A stretch of 64,000 nucleotides of DNA, taken from the NCBI GenBank assembly GCA_001414345.1, contig LLCB01000113.1:1-64000 (forward strand), in the 5' to 3' direction. This document shows positions 36,254 to 49,155 of this stretch, piece by piece. The position numbers were made by a program, and so were the translations under genes. The stretch comes from Hymenoscyphus infarciens. Its lineage: Eukaryota; Ascomycota; Leotiomycetes; Helotiales; Helotiaceae. The notes beneath the pieces were generated by a model. The model searched no databases and was not told where the DNA came from. It was given only the letters and a program-made list of their open reading frames with translations. Positions within the stretch are counted from its first letter, which is position 1. Each line of letters begins with the position of its first letter.

Positions 36254-37531
36254 CTAAGCTCCGTGAGACTGGCTGCGTCTCCGCTCTGTTTTCTCCTTGA
36301 ACTCCATCTCTCTCCTCTTTATTCTTAACTTCTTCTGTAACTCTTCTATGCCTTTGCGCATGGAATTCATCCGTTCTCGGTACTCGGAGTCAGTGATCCC
36401 ATGACCAGCGTACCTCATCGACTTAATTCCTAGCGCATCTGCTTCTATTTTTCGAACTACGGTTTTCCAAATGTCGAAGCTGTACATGGCTCCTACCCAT
36501 GGAACGGCCGGGATGAGCAAAAATGCTGCGTCCATCTCTACCATGGCAAGGGCGGCTGGGATAATGAAGGGTATAAGGGGAATAGAGGCGATACTAAGTA
36601 ACCAGTTTATGCTTTTTCGTTCGGCCTTGTGATTGGCGACTATACCAGCTATTTCACGGCTTAAAAGTACAGCGAGACCAGTTGGATCATTGCAAATTCG
36701 TAGTGTTTGGGCGTTTAACATTATGTATCCCCTTTCTACGAGGTATGGTTTGATTCCTGTTATCTGGGTTCAGTCAAATTCACAAATGTTTGTTCTAAGG
36801 GGCATCAACTTACTGAAATCATCTATTACTATCTTTCCCGCTGACGCTGTGGAAGTCAATCGATGTAGAACTTCACTCATCTCCATCACTACAGGAGAAT
36901 CTGCTGGTACTATTCGCATATGGTCAGCTTCGAACTTGGCGCGTAACCCATTATACATCCTTTGGGAAACGACCACCTCCTGATTTAATAAATTGAAGCG
37001 CCGTCTACCTGTGGCAGGGACATTCTCTTAATTCATGAACTACAAGCCCATTAAAAACCTAACAAAAGACCCCATAATAGTAGCGCTCCACCTGATAGCA
37101 CGACCGGGGTTGTTGAGTAAATACTCCGTGGCACGCTCCCAATCCTTCACATTCCATTCGGGGTTTCTTCCGGGGTGGGCAAGAGCAAAGCACCGTATCC
37201 CTAGGGGATGGTTCAGGCTGAATGTGATGCTTTTTGTGCTGAGGTAGGTATTGCGGGAGTACTTTTGGGGTTGAGCGGGCAGGAAGCGGAAAATTCGTAA
37301 TGAGACTCTGTCTGTAGCGTTTTCGAATGAAGGCGTGCCTTCTTTCTCTATAGTCTCGTTGATCCAATACGTCCGTACCTCTTCTTCTGCGTCCCTCCCT
37401 GCTTTGGTGTTGGGGAGGATGATCTCTCTTGCATAACGTGTATAAGCATAGTCACCACCGAAAAGCTCTGCGCGCTCTGAAGACTGCTGCGATTGGGAAA
37501 ATGTGACGGAGTCGAATGGAAATTTGAACAT
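36254..37531 (-). pseudogene. Degenerate OMA1-like M48 metallopeptidase, probable pseudogene
   Basis: Reverse-strand gene. OMA1 is a zinc endopeptidase of the mitochondrial inner membrane that controls stress responses. Seen here in order: a hydrophilic N-terminus, a hydrophobic segment (RWSATIMGSFVRFLMG), the family motif ENVPATGRRRFN, a helical region (VVVSQRMYNGLRAKFEADHM), an intron 36757-36813 (GTAAGT..ACAG), then ICNDPTGLAVLLSREIAG and a later RKIEADALG. In active OMA1 the last two are GHEIAHxxARH and ESEADxxG; here the zinc-binding HExxH reads REIAG, so both histidines are lost, while the glutamate ligand region is kept. Directly before ENVPATG, in the same frame, are TAG (37042-37040) and TAA (37030-37028); both would be CAG/CAA before a C-to-T change, as RIP produces. 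A 39-bp intron could remove them, or a longer one at the cost of the VPATG motif, so a functional catalytically dead paralogue is an alternative. The start at 37531 is the first ATG. Confidence 0.6.
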
Positions 37532-38405
37532 GGGCAATGATCGAGGAGAGAGCGATGTGTAGTCTTGGGTTGGGCTCCCCTCATACCTTTATGTATGAAC
37601 AATGGCCCGGCATTGTAAAAACCATGAATGATAGAACGCATTGGGCATGTATATTGTGTACGGAGTACATTCAAAAAAAAAATTGTGTTCATTGTTACAG
37701 GCTCCGTCAAGTTCTGAAATTGGAAGGCAAGAGGTGCAGAAAAAGAAAGCAAGGGTCGGGAGGGTTTTGTGTAACACAGGAAAACTGACTACTGCAAGCC
37801 ATATCAACAGCGCCTGCGCAACATAAGAATTCCAACACCAGTAAGAGACGCTCGCCGTGGACGTTAAAAGCGACAGTGTATATATCACCCGTGATTAGAA
37901 CTTTCCAGTTGTTTTATAGAAAACGATTGCTCCAAACACCCGGGTTAATAGTCTTATCAAATTGTTCCAAGTGCCTAGGATAATTTGCTTGAAACAACGA
38001 GGGCTCTAAGCAGGTACTAATGTCCTTCACGAGAACAGACACTGAACCCGAAAGTAAATGAAGTATTGAGTCCCGCGTTTTTATTTTGGCTTTTAGTGAA
38101 GGGTTGAGAACAATAGAACTGTCTGGTACTTAACGTAAAAATCGTAGATATCGTGAGTCATTCTTGTATGAGAGTTGCCTCGATTTAAATGGGGTTGGAA
38201 GTGGGAAAGTCGGAGGAGATATCAGGCCATACCAAGCGACAACCAATCAGAGTACAACTACATAACCAATACGTCAGGAACGATCAACGTAACTCTTTCT
38301 TTTACCTTCCTTCACATTCAGCATCTGCAAAACAGAGACACCATCCATTTATTTTGAATTTGCAACATCCATCAATACATCTCCATTGCCTCTACGTTAT
38401 ACAGA
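37532..38405. other. Intergenic between divergent OMA1-like and GFA-like genes
   Basis: Balanced to AT-rich, no recognisable gene. Overlapping reverse-strand ORFs at 37348-37888 have no family motifs; part could be an upstream exon of the OMA1-like gene carrying a mitochondrial presequence, but I cannot support one. Confidence 0.35.
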
Positions 38406-39188
38406 ATGAGCCAACATCATCCGCTTCACGGAGGCTGCTCTTGTGGTCGAAACAAATACACAGTTTCCATCCCCAACGACGCCGCAGAAGTAGCGCAGGT
38501 ATTTTTCGATTCAAGCGCAGCTCACCGTGAGTACTAGCAATCCATCTCCAGGTATTACCCATAATAAAGGAAACACAAGCTAATACCTGCTGCAGGTCGC
38601 TCCCAAGCCGTTCCACTATCCGCTTGGCTCCGTATCCCTCTCTCGTGGTACGAATCAAATACCTACGCCTTCTTCGAGGATGAATCCCACAACTCCATCC
38701 GCCGAACATATACCTCCCCCAACGAACAAAATTCACAACGCCAGTTTTGCGGCTTTTGCGGAACCCCGCTATCGTACTGGACCGAATCAACCAACAACGA
38801 CGATTCCGAATATATATCCCTTACACTAGGTAGTTTGGCTGGCGAGACACTACGGGATTTGGAAGACCTGGGTTTGCTGCCCAAGGAAGCTTTGGAAGAT
38901 GTGGAGAGTGATAAGCAGAAGATCAAGAATGTTGTGCCAATGATCAAGACCGGTACCGCAAAACAAGAGATCGACGAGGGACTACCTTGGTTCGAGACTC
39001 TAGTTGAGGGAAGCAAGTTGGGAACGATGAGCAAGGGACGAAAACAGAGCACACATGTGAACGGAAGATATACCATCGAATGGGAAATTATGGAATGGAC
39101 TGATGATGGCGACGTGGAGAACGCAAGTCCTGGGAAGCGGAAATACGGAGATGTAGAGGAAGAGGCTACCAAGATAACCGGGCAATGA
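38406..39188 (+). CDS. GFA/CENP-V-fold zinc-binding protein
   Basis: CDS join(38406..38526,38596..39188), 237 aa; a 69-bp intron joins ..FFDSSAAH and RRSQAVPLSAWLRIP. The GFA (glutathione-dependent formaldehyde-activating enzyme-like) domain spans about residues 8-140: HGGCSCGRNKY at the N-terminus (Cys 11 and 13) and a C-terminal RQFCGFCGTPLSYW (two further Cys). Classical members have a central CxxC that binds the catalytic zinc; the equivalent position here reads HRRSQAVPLSAW without cysteines, as I recall for a fungal subgroup. An enzymatic role is therefore doubtful. The C-terminal 100 residues are acidic and charged, ending in a basic KRKYGDVEEE. Single gene, promoter facing the OMA1-like gene. 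Confidence 0.72.
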
Positions 39189-40332
39189 GTTGTTCGTGGA
39201 TTTCTTCGCGACGCGGCGTTTTGAAGGAAGGGCGAATACTACAACAAAATCGGACTCCTACGACTAATCAATAATACAAAGGGCATTTAAGGGTGGGAGT
39301 TTGGCTGGCTTGGTGCCGGTCTATGAGACTATCGAGGAGTATTGATTTCTTTTTCTGGCAATTTACGGATTTTATGATGGATTATGACGGGGAATGGACG
39401 AAATGGGGGATAGGAAGTTTGGGACCGGTGGTATGTGTGTTCCGGGTTTTTTTCTGCGAGCACGCTCTCTTATTGCCTTTAGGGAAATTTGGAGCATTGT
39501 ACGAAAAGGTTTAGAACAACGAAGAAATTACGCTTCTTGTTCTCCTGGGGCTTCTCGAACAATGTCTATAATTGACTGAGGTATCAAGAAGAGGGAGTGT
39601 TCGTTGTACAGCCTGGATCTCTTCCATCGATCGGGGCGTTTGGGGTCCAATGGAGAGCATGAGGTAGGTGTACATGGACTAAATAAGTCTCGTTCAGAGC
39701 AGAACTAACCAGAATACACTTTTATATCACAAATATCGAAAAAAAGGCCAACCAAGTGATGAACTATGGGAAGTCGACCAACTCGGAACAGTGTTGCCAT
39801 AAACACAACGCCAATTTCTTCAAAGCACGCTACCCCTTTCTTAATGAACCCCCCTTTATACATCCTACCTATAACCTCATCCAAAACACCCCATGATACC
39901 AACGCCCAGACACGTGCCCCTCCATTTTTGGGCTTTTGAGGTTCGTCCGAAGATGATCCAATTCAATTTATCCGCCGGGTATTAGGCCCGCTTCTCCACC
40001 ATTTCCGAATATCATTGCCACAACCCCGCTATCGCATGGCGGGACCATCAGGCCGAAACAACAACAAATGCCCGTTGTATGCATCGTATGAGGCTGAGGT
40101 ATTCTTCCGGACAGAACGGACCGAGAAGCTCGTGTACTCCTTTCAATCTTTTTTCCTCCTGTCTATCTCGTGCTTTTGTACGCAAATCTCACGAAAGCTA
40201 TTTATTGGCAGCTTCTTCCACTGGACCCCTCTTTTTGTTTTCATTTCACTTCCACTTTTGTTCTGCCATTGACATATTCAATTTATATACTAGAAAGTAA
40301 TTGGTCTTCTTGAGCAAGAATAACACGCAAGC
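39189..40332. other. 1.1-kb intergenic region
   Basis: 3' flank of the GFA-like gene and promoter of the GH1 gene. Small ORFs on both strands (for example 39705-39902 reverse) show no recognisable features. Confidence 0.4.
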
Positions 40333-41881
<1,549 letters not shown>

Positions 41882-42266
41882 AAGGAGTATTGTTTCAACA
41901 GGTCAATTCAATATCTTCACCCGGACTTCTCGTTTGAAAGACCTGTTAGACTTTAGAAGTACTTTCTAAAGATCCGCTTCGACAATTGAGAAGCAGCGAG
42001 GTGTTCTACTCTTGGCTAGTCACGACTCTTGCACCTTTGGCGGTCCAAGTTAGACGAAACATCAAAACATTTTTTCATTTGGGTATCATGTTGCGCCAGC
42101 CATCCATTTTATCTACCCATTTCCACTTCGGAAAACAAATGCCTGTCAGACACCGCTCCACGCTCTAGATTAAAAAAGAGCCTTCCTTTCGTGTATTTAT
42201 GGTGAAAACAACACCTCACCAGCCCAAAATTCTCCAACACCTAACTCCAAACCCATATTGTACAAA
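41882..42266. other. Convergent 3' ends of the GH1 and BDP1 genes
   Basis: 385 bp of non-coding sequence between two converging stop codons; must carry both polyadenylation sites. No clear signal singled out. Confidence 0.4.
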
Positions 42267-44333
42267 TCAATCCCTCTCGATGCTGGGTAATACCTCAAAT
42301 GTCTCCTCATTATTACTACTGTGCATGTTCTTCTTTTTCCTGGCCGCTGCTGTCTTTCCTTTCTTGCTAGCTTTGCTCTTGCCATTTCCAGACTCTGCGG
42401 CATCACCATCTCTGTTTCCTGATTGGTTGGAACCTCCAGCTTCCGCATTGATCTGGTCTGCCTTCTCCTTATCCGCCTTTGTCTTTTCTGCTCTAAAGTC
42501 TGCTTGTCTTTTTTGATGCTCCTTTTCAACTTCTTCACGCTGACCGTTGAGAACATCTACCTCTTCCAACTTGAGGTTACTCTTCTCTTGGAACCAGTCG
42601 AGATCAATTTCTCTCTTCTCTCCTCTCAGAGTTCTGTTGACTCGTCCAGGATTGATTCGTTCCTCCTTGTTGAATTTCAATTTGATAGACTTTCGTTCTC
42701 GATGAGGAAACATTTTCTTGATCATTTCGAAATCCGTCCCAAACTGAGCAAGGCCTTGATAGAATAGTTCGGTGGATAGCTCGTCCCATTTTTGGGTTCT
42801 CATTTTCTTTGCAAACGAGTTTGAAGTGATGAGTGTGGTAAAATCATTCTCTTCCACAACCTCGACTGCGTCACGACTAACAGCGGCGTGTGGGTCGTGT
42901 TGTGTAGATTGTTGATCTACGACAACTTGGCCATCAACCACTATCATTTTCGGACCGCTGCGAGGGGCAGGGACTGCATCTTCTTCGGCTTCTGGATTGT
43001 CATCGGGAGCCTGTTGTGTTTCGTCCGCAGATTCCTGGGCCACCGGATTGTCTCTTGCCAATCTTGCCTCGAGCTTTGACTTTTCATATTGCACCTTGAT
43101 TTCATCGTGTCTACTAAATTTCTTTCCAATGCGAAGATCTTTGCAGAGCTCAGATATTTTCAAGACTGTATGATCAACCACCTCGTCCTCCGCACCTTCG
43201 GGGGTTGGTGCTCGTTTTCCACCACGCCCCTTTCCACTTCCCTTCTTTCGGCGTCTCTTCGAGGCACCCGAACGTTGTTTTGGTCGGTTCAATTGCATGT
43301 CAATAGTAGCTCGTGGGTCGTTGTCTTCCTGGCCGTGAACTTTCTTCCGCTTCATAACATACCTTCTCTTCGCCTTTCCCTTCCCGGACGCAGTAGGGTT
43401 AGCAGGGTTCATCGAGGGCTCTGCGGGTGTTCCATCGGGATTTAAGCCTGCCATGGAAATAACCCGAGATCCTTGTCCGATTTGTCCTGGTCTGATCATC
43501 ATTGGATCTTCAGCATCATCCATACTGGGTGCAGGACTTGCTGACCTTCCACTTGCCCCGGGCGGTGTGAGATATCTCGTTCGCGGCGGTGCTAGGGGGT
43601 CCTCAGGAGAGCTTGCTCGCGAATGTCCAGTCTCATCCCCTTCCATATCTGTATCCTGGACATCAGTTTCGGTCGGGGTAACATAATTGTGCGCTTCGGA
43701 TTCGTTTTCCGTTCGCGAGACTTCGGGTTGTGACTCGGTAATCGCATTTGAAATAAATTTAGCTGCTAGAGCACTGCTGCTATCTGGATGGCTGCTGGTT
43801 GTGATAATCTCCGCAGGCTTTTGCGCATTCGAATCGGGGGTTGGTTGAGAAGTGGGAGGAATTCTTCCAGAGGTTGGTGCCTCACCTTTAGTCAATTCAT
43901 CGAGAACGATGGGCGAAGAACGTGACGTTTCTGCAATTGAGTGTTCCCTTCTCGCAAATGTGGGCAGTGGTATTCTCTTCGCTGGCGGTTCAGAGGCTAT
44001 AAGATCCTGTGCTTTTCTTTTCGGGGAGGCCGGTATCGCGGCTGGCGCCTCTGTCGCAGTCTCTTTTTCGACGATTTGATGACTCGATTCGGGTTCGGTG
44101 ATATCAACGACGGATCGGGCCCTCTCTGCTTCAACAGATACTGCCGCTTCAAGTGGAACGGGCTCTTTTTCTGAGCTGGTAGGGACATCTTGAATGCTGG
44201 GCGTCGGTGGAAGAGTCTGCGATTGGGGTTCGACGCTGGGGGGAGCGGACGACTGAGTCGAAGCGGGGGTTGCGATAGGTCTTCGAGCCCCTCCAACCTT
44301 TGGCGCAAACTTCTTATTTCTGCCCTTCAGCAT
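42267..44333 (-). CDS. BDP1: TFIIIB subunit B'' (Bdp1), RNA polymerase III initiation
   Basis: A single 688-codon exon. Bdp1 completes TFIIIB with TBP and Brf1 at tRNA, 5S and U6 promoters. The extended SANT region is at about residues 510-570: MRTQKWDELSTELFYQGLAQ, then FGTDFEMIKKMFPHRERKSI, KLKFNKEERINPGRVNRTLR, the hallmark of Bdp1. The N-terminal 300 residues are low-complexity, rich in Ser, Pro and Glu, as in other fungal Bdp1. A Lys/Arg-rich patch (SGASKRRRKKGSGKGRGGKR) precedes the conserved part and probably acts in nuclear import or DNA contact. The C-terminus is a charged, coiled-coil-prone region ending near KGKTAAARKKK. Divergent with BRE1 across 646 bp. Confidence 0.92.
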   Translation of the reverse strand: MLKGRNKKFAPKVGGARRPIATPASTQSSAPPSVEPQSQTLPPTPSIQDVPTSSEKEPVPLEAAVSVEAERARSVVDITEPESSHQIVEKETATEAPAAIPASPKRKAQDLIASEPPAKRIPLPTFARREHSIAETSRSSPIVLDELTKGEAPTSGRIPPTSQPTPDSNAQKPAEIITTSSHPDSSSALAAKFISNAITESQPEVSRTENESEAHNYVTPTETDVQDTDMEGDETGHSRASSPEDPLAPPRTRYLTPPGASGRSASPAPSMDDAEDPMMIRPGQIGQGSRVISMAGLNPDGTPAEPSMNPANPTASGKGKAKRRYVMKRKKVHGQEDNDPRATIDMQLNRPKQRSGASKRRRKKGSGKGRGGKRAPTPEGAEDEVVDHTVLKISELCKDLRIGKKFSRHDEIKVQYEKSKLEARLARDNPVAQESADETQQAPDDNPEAEEDAVPAPRSGPKMIVVDGQVVVDQQSTQHDPHAAVSRDAVEVVEENDFTTLITSNSFAKKMRTQKWDELSTELFYQGLAQFGTDFEMIKKMFPHRERKSIKLKFNKEERINPGRVNRTLRGEKREIDLDWFQEKSNLKLEEVDVLNGQREEVEKEHQKRQADFRAEKTKADKEKADQINAEAGGSNQSGNRDGDAAESGNGKSKASKKGKTAAARKKKNMHSSNNEETFEVLPSIERD

Positions 44334-44979
44334 GGTGGCTATATGCGCTGACCATCTATCGAATCACAGTATCCGATGTCGCTTATGAGAGATATTAGTT
44401 TTTTGTTGTTGATTTCCGAGGGTTATTGAAAGGTGAATGTTGTCGCGATTGGGTAAATTGTTGGAGTTAAGAGGACTCAAAATAAGTGACCGACCAAGGG
44501 TGCCTACTTTAGCGCGAAAAGTCTCACTAAAGGCGGCAGCAAATACCTTTCACCTCAATTCGCAACTGCCTTGCTTTTGTTGTTCTAACTTTTTTATAAC
44601 TTAGTAAGGTCCTAAACAATTTATTTTATTGACCCTGCTGTTTTAAAACAACCAATTCTCAAGTGTTCCAATAAATTCAGCAATCAGAGTTAGAACGACG
44701 AGCTATTTACAGCCACTTTTAATGTCTACCAGGAGCACGTGATCCCGCCGCTAGCCTTTTTCGTTGATCGATTCTTGACATCTCCTCCGACCTCCTGTCT
44801 ACCTCCACCTTGCCACCCTTCCACCGCAACTCAACCTCCACCTCCACTTTCTAATTCCCAGCGCTTCTTCACCTTCGTCTCGACTCGACCTCTATTGGCA
44901 TGCACTTTTGCCGCAAGGCCTCCGAAGTCTGATGCCCTCCCCGATCATCGTTCATTCTGGCAATCCGTCCTTCTCCAAG
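44334..44979. promoter_or_regulatory. Divergent promoter region of BDP1 and BRE1
   Basis: 646 bp between the two start codons. The BRE1 side is strongly pyrimidine-rich (44740-44950: many CCTCC/CACCT words), a common feature of fungal promoters and 5' UTRs. Both genes encode general transcription or chromatin factors. Shared regulation is an inference. Confidence 0.4.
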
Positions 44980-47559
44980 ATGGAGGACAGGAAGAGAGCG
45001 GCAGGCGATGATCTCGCGCCCCCGACCAAACGACAGGCCGTTAATGGCAAGGCGTCTGCCGATGCGGATATGCCATGGGCTGGTGATCTTGAGGTATGTT
45101 CATATCGTCAAGCCTCGATATCCGTCTCGTTCTATCAATATCGATTCATGTCCTGTTCCTCCATCAATGTCATATGTATCTGCGACGCCGCATGGGACTC
45201 TTCCTGTTCTGTGTACTGCTGGTATGATCTATGGAGCCAGTGCTAATGCGCAGCCTGCTGTCGACAGCTTGCTCACCGTAGACCCTCATTATTCCAATCC
45301 TCCCGCAAGAACACGTACACAAGCCCCCATATTGTCTTCTTACAAGAGCGAATGCAATCCGCGAGATCTTGCTGACGCATGTCACATTTTAGAAATACCA
45401 GAAAGATGCAATTTACCGGCAAATGCTCGAGTACAAAAGGGAGAAGACCACATTGGAATCATCATTGAAGGATATCCAAAGGCGATCTGTCGACCACGAT
45501 GACCATTTGAGGGTGATCAATGCATGGTGGACACAGGTAATGAATTGCCTGTATCACATTCGACGAGACATGCTGATAAGGCTATGCAGTTACTGGACGA
45601 AGTCAAATTACTTGTAGAGGATCGGATCCCTTCTTCGGACGACGTTGATGGTCAGTTGTTCACCAATAATTTTCAATTTTCTTTTTCTTTTTCAAAGCTG
45701 ACGTCTTCTCAACAGCGTCTTTTCCAACAAAGCTACAATTCAAGGGCAGTGAAGATTTTCAAAGTCACCTGGCATCACACGCCAAGGAGATCAAGTCAAA
45801 GCTTCAAGCGATATTCACCAACCTGGCCTCCACTCGCGATAAACCATCATCCGATGTTCATGACTTGCAATCGAAACTCACAAAACTCTTATCAGCCCAA
45901 AAGGAATATGTTGTGACGGTGGATAGATTACGGACCGAGAAAACAGAACTTAGTGAGCGACTCGAGACAGCGTCATTGCGTTACATAAAGGCCGAAAAGC
46001 GGTTGGATCGAGCGAGGAGCACGGCTGTTGCTAAACTTGAGAAACAAGCAATTGCAAATTCCTCCGGTACCGGCATTGGATCAGCTGAGAATGGGGATAC
46101 CGAACTTGTCAACGGGACATCTGAGGACAACAAGGCTTCCCAAACCGCCTACGAGGAGGCTGCAGCGGTTCTCGCAAAGCAAAAAGAACAGCTGGAAGCA
46201 ATTGCCGCGGAAAATAAATCTTTGACCGAACAGCTTACCACAGCAGCTACTCGGCTTTCGAATCTCACCGAGGACGACTATGCACGCACTGAGCTTTTTA
46301 AGCAGTTTCGTGTACAACATGAGGATGTTATTCGCAGAATCAACCACCTGGAGGCCACTAACATCCAACTTCGAGAGGAGGCCGAGAAATACCAAGCTGA
46401 ACGAACCGCATACAGGGCGCAGATTGAGAATGAATCCGAGATCATTACCGGGGAGCTCGAGGGCCAATTGGCGCGTGTTGAGGCCGACCTCACTAGAATA
46501 AGATCCATTCGTGATGAATTAAACGCTGATCTCATGATGCGAAAATCGAGCGAGGAGCATGCCAGAACCTCGGGCGATCATTTGAAGGAATTGGTTACTG
46601 CAAAGGACGACCGAATTGCTGCCTTGGAACTGGAAGTAGGTCGGCTAAGAACACAGATTGACGAGCCAGCTTGCGAGCCAACTTCGAGACCAAACATCGA
46701 CTCCTTGGAACTGGACCAATTGCGACAGAAGTACGAGGCTCTGGCACAGGAATTTGAGTCTATCAATAAAGAGATGCCAGCTTTACAAGGCGCATATAAA
46801 CGTGTCCAGGCATTATCCACCAAGAAAGTCATGGATTTCACGACTTTGGAAGAGAGGGTTCAGATTCTCCAAGCTGAGAAGGCCAAGGCTGACCAAAAAT
46901 ACTTCGCTGCGAGAAAAGATATGGATACGAGAATCATCGAAGTGAAGGCGCTCCGAGCACAAAACCACAAGAGCTCCGACATAATCACCCAGCTCAAGGA
47001 TGTGGAGTCGTCAAATCGCACTCTTTTGAGCAATCTAGAGAAGCAATTGAGCGATACCAGGCAAGCAAATGCATCCATCGTTTCCGAGAACAAGAAAATG
47101 GAAGCCACCAGCCGGGACGCCACCAGTAAAGTCGACAGCCTGAAGAACCAAGTGACGGAACTGACGAACTTATTGAAGTCCAAGGATTCCGCCAATTTGA
47201 GCACGAAGCAAAAAACTCACGCTATGGAGACCGAATTAGCACAACTTCGAGTCAAATACGAAAATGCTCAGAAGGAACGGGATACATGGAAAATGAAGAG
47301 TCTCAGCAACCAATCTGGCGAGGAGGAAATGTTAAGAGTAAGTCGACCAGTCTAGGATCTTGAAGGAACATGCTAACAACTCTAGTCCCTCGCCTTATGC
47401 ACCATTTGCCGAAAGGATTTCAAAAATACGGCCCTGAAGACTTGTGGGCATGTATTTTGCAACAATTGTGTCGACGACCGAATCAGCAATCGCATGCGAA
47501 AATGTCCCAACTGCGCCAAGGCCTTTGATAAGATGGATGTAATGACAGTCCACATGTGA
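44980..47559 (+). CDS. BRE1: E3 ubiquitin ligase BRE1 (histone H2B monoubiquitination)
   Basis: CDS join(44980..45093,45393..45536,45590..45650,45716..47337,47386..47559), 704 aa. Bre1 with the E2 Rad6 ubiquitinates H2B, upstream of H3K4 and H3K79 methylation. The N-terminus [19 protein letters not shown] is characteristic; [18 protein letters not shown] follows in exon 2. Residues about 60-640 are mostly coiled coil (Glu/Lys/Leu-rich heptads). The C-terminal C3HC4 RING uses C652, C655, C667, H669, C672, C675, C687 and C690 ([21 protein letters not shown]), split from the coiled coil by a 48-bp intron. The first intron is long for this locus (299 bp). Each joint keeps the family sequence. Converges with the SARAF-like gene. 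Confidence 0.94.
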
Positions 47560-47924
47560 TTTCTCCTTCGTCGACCCTCAGGCACCAATGGATTGGCATT
47601 GATTTGTTTGAGTTATTGAGTTCTTATTTACCGGCGTTGGGTTTGACCATCGAGGTTGTGTACGACTGCATTACTGGAGTGGCTTTTTGCATTTGCTCTT
47701 CCACCGAGGGCATTCCTTTGTACATCAAATTTTCCTTCTAGTCGTACGGAATTTGACGTCCGACTTTGCGTCCATGGACAACCCGGAAATACCCAATATC
47801 GTTGGGTAGGGCGTGTTTGTAGAAGGTACCATATACCAAGAGAAGATAATAAGCCGAATGTTTTACAATGTCTGAGATCCATTTGATTCCTAAAATTCCA
47901 TTGCCTTGATACCCATTATGTTAT
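47560..47924. other. Convergent 3' ends of BRE1 and the SARAF-like gene
   Basis: 365 bp of non-coding DNA between converging stops. No gene seen. Confidence 0.4.
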
Positions 47925-48833
47925 CTATCTTCGTGAAGTCGATCCGAAACCTGTGCTTTCGTGTCGTGAGCTTGAACCAGAGCCACTTGATGATCCTCCT
48001 CCCCAACTCGATCCACTATTTCCCCCGTTTCCAAAGAATGAGTTCCTGGGTGGTTCCTGTTGTCTCGAACCTCTATTCCCAGCCATATATCCAGCTGCAG
48101 CACCACCCAAAGCGCCACTCCAAAATCCAGGTCGCCAGCCTTCATTTGCTCTTGTGCTGTATCGTTTGCCTGGGTATGGTGGCGGAGGATCCCAGGTATT
48201 ATCACCACCTCCGCCACCTCCCCAACCGCCTCCCCATCCACCGCCCCCTCCGGGTCGTCTTACTCCAGTAGCAGGTCTTCCACCCGCGGCAACCCACATT
48301 GAATAAAGAATCCAGATAGCCACAGCCAGGAAGATAATCACGAAGAGGGAGGTCGCCCAAGGTGAACCTTCCTCCCCACTAGAGCTCTTGTTACTCCCAC
48401 CCCAGAAGCTAGAACCGTATTTCTCTTCGCCCTTCTCAGTGAGTAAAAGTCGATATTCCACGGCGCAAGATCCCTTCAATACATATTCATCATCTCGATT
48501 CGCGTACCCTTCACATTGCACATCGGTGCTTCCTAGTTTAAAATCGTCGGGCAGGTTCGCCACACAGGACCATTCGATGTCTTCGGTATTGTAGCCCGAG
48601 CCTTGATTCGTACATCGGATTAAATCGACGTTGTAGTGGCGACAGCCTGGGCCTTTACAGGTGAGTTGGGGGACGGCGGGGACTCGACGATGGGCGGTTT
48701 TCGCGTTGGCACGGAGGGTGAGAGTCTTGACGTTTGAGAGCAAAATAGCGTCTTTGGGGGCTTTCTTGGCTAGGGCGGTGGGGGTGAGGAGGAAGGCGAC
48801 GAGGGATGCGCAAAGGAGGTTGGGTAGCTGCAT
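47925..48833 (-). CDS. SARAF-like ER membrane protein (TMEM66 family)
   Basis: One exon, 302 aa. SARAF proteins sit in the ER membrane and slow inactivation of store-operated calcium entry in animals; fungi have homologues of unknown role. Seen: a signal peptide (about 1-22, LVAFLLTPTALA), a Cys-containing luminal domain (about 23-157) with VPAVPQLTCKGPGC, VDLIRCTNQGSGYNTEDIEW and CEGYANRDDEYVLKGSCAVEY, one membrane segment (160-182), and a cytosolic tail that is very rich in Gly, Ser and Trp-Gly repeats (GGGWGGGWGGGGGG) and contains PPPPYPG. Six or more Cys in the luminal part fit disulfides. Animal-type STIM/Orai entry is not known in fungi, so a calcium role is an inference. Confidence 0.88.
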   Translation of the reverse strand: MQLPNLLCASLVAFLLTPTALAKKAPKDAILLSNVKTLTLRANAKTAHRRVPAVPQLTCKGPGCRHYNVDLIRCTNQGSGYNTEDIEWSCVANLPDDFKLGSTDVQCEGYANRDDEYVLKGSCAVEYRLLLTEKGEEKYGSSFWGGSNKSSSGEEGSPWATSLFVIIFLAVAIWILYSMWVAAGGRPATGVRRPGGGGGWGGGWGGGGGGDNTWDPPPPYPGKRYSTRANEGWRPGFWSGALGGAAAGYMAGNRGSRQQEPPRNSFFGNGGNSGSSWGGGSSSGSGSSSRHESTGFGSTSRR

Positions 48834-49155
48834 TTTGGTTGATGTGGGGTTGTTAAATTATGTCTTGATGTTATGCCAGTTGAGGCAGTGTTTGCGCTTA
48901 TATCATAGTAATCCAGCTTAATTTATAGATGAATTGAGAAGGGGAAACAAAAAGGACAGATACACTTGATCGTTGGTGGCTTGAGGTGATGAAAAGGAGG
49001 GGGGATGTCGTTGGTTCATTCAGCTTGAGGCTCACAGCCTCGCCTCGTCATAACACCACCTATTTTATCTCACCGCTTTTCAGGGGTCATAGATTCTGCC
49101 ACATAAGCTCACCAGTTGGCGATCATTGGCCTCGAAGCTTCACAATATATTCAAG
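48834..49155. promoter_or_regulatory. Divergent promoter of the SARAF-like gene and PBN1
   Basis: 322 bp between the two start codons. Both products act in the ER membrane. A 10-codon in-frame ATG upstream of the chosen PBN1 start (49126) is possible but the family begins MRQRITF. Confidence 0.4.

Noticed and set aside
39705..39902. Reverse-strand 65-codon ORF with hydrophobic stretch
   Set aside because: No motif and no clear splice partners; likely chance.
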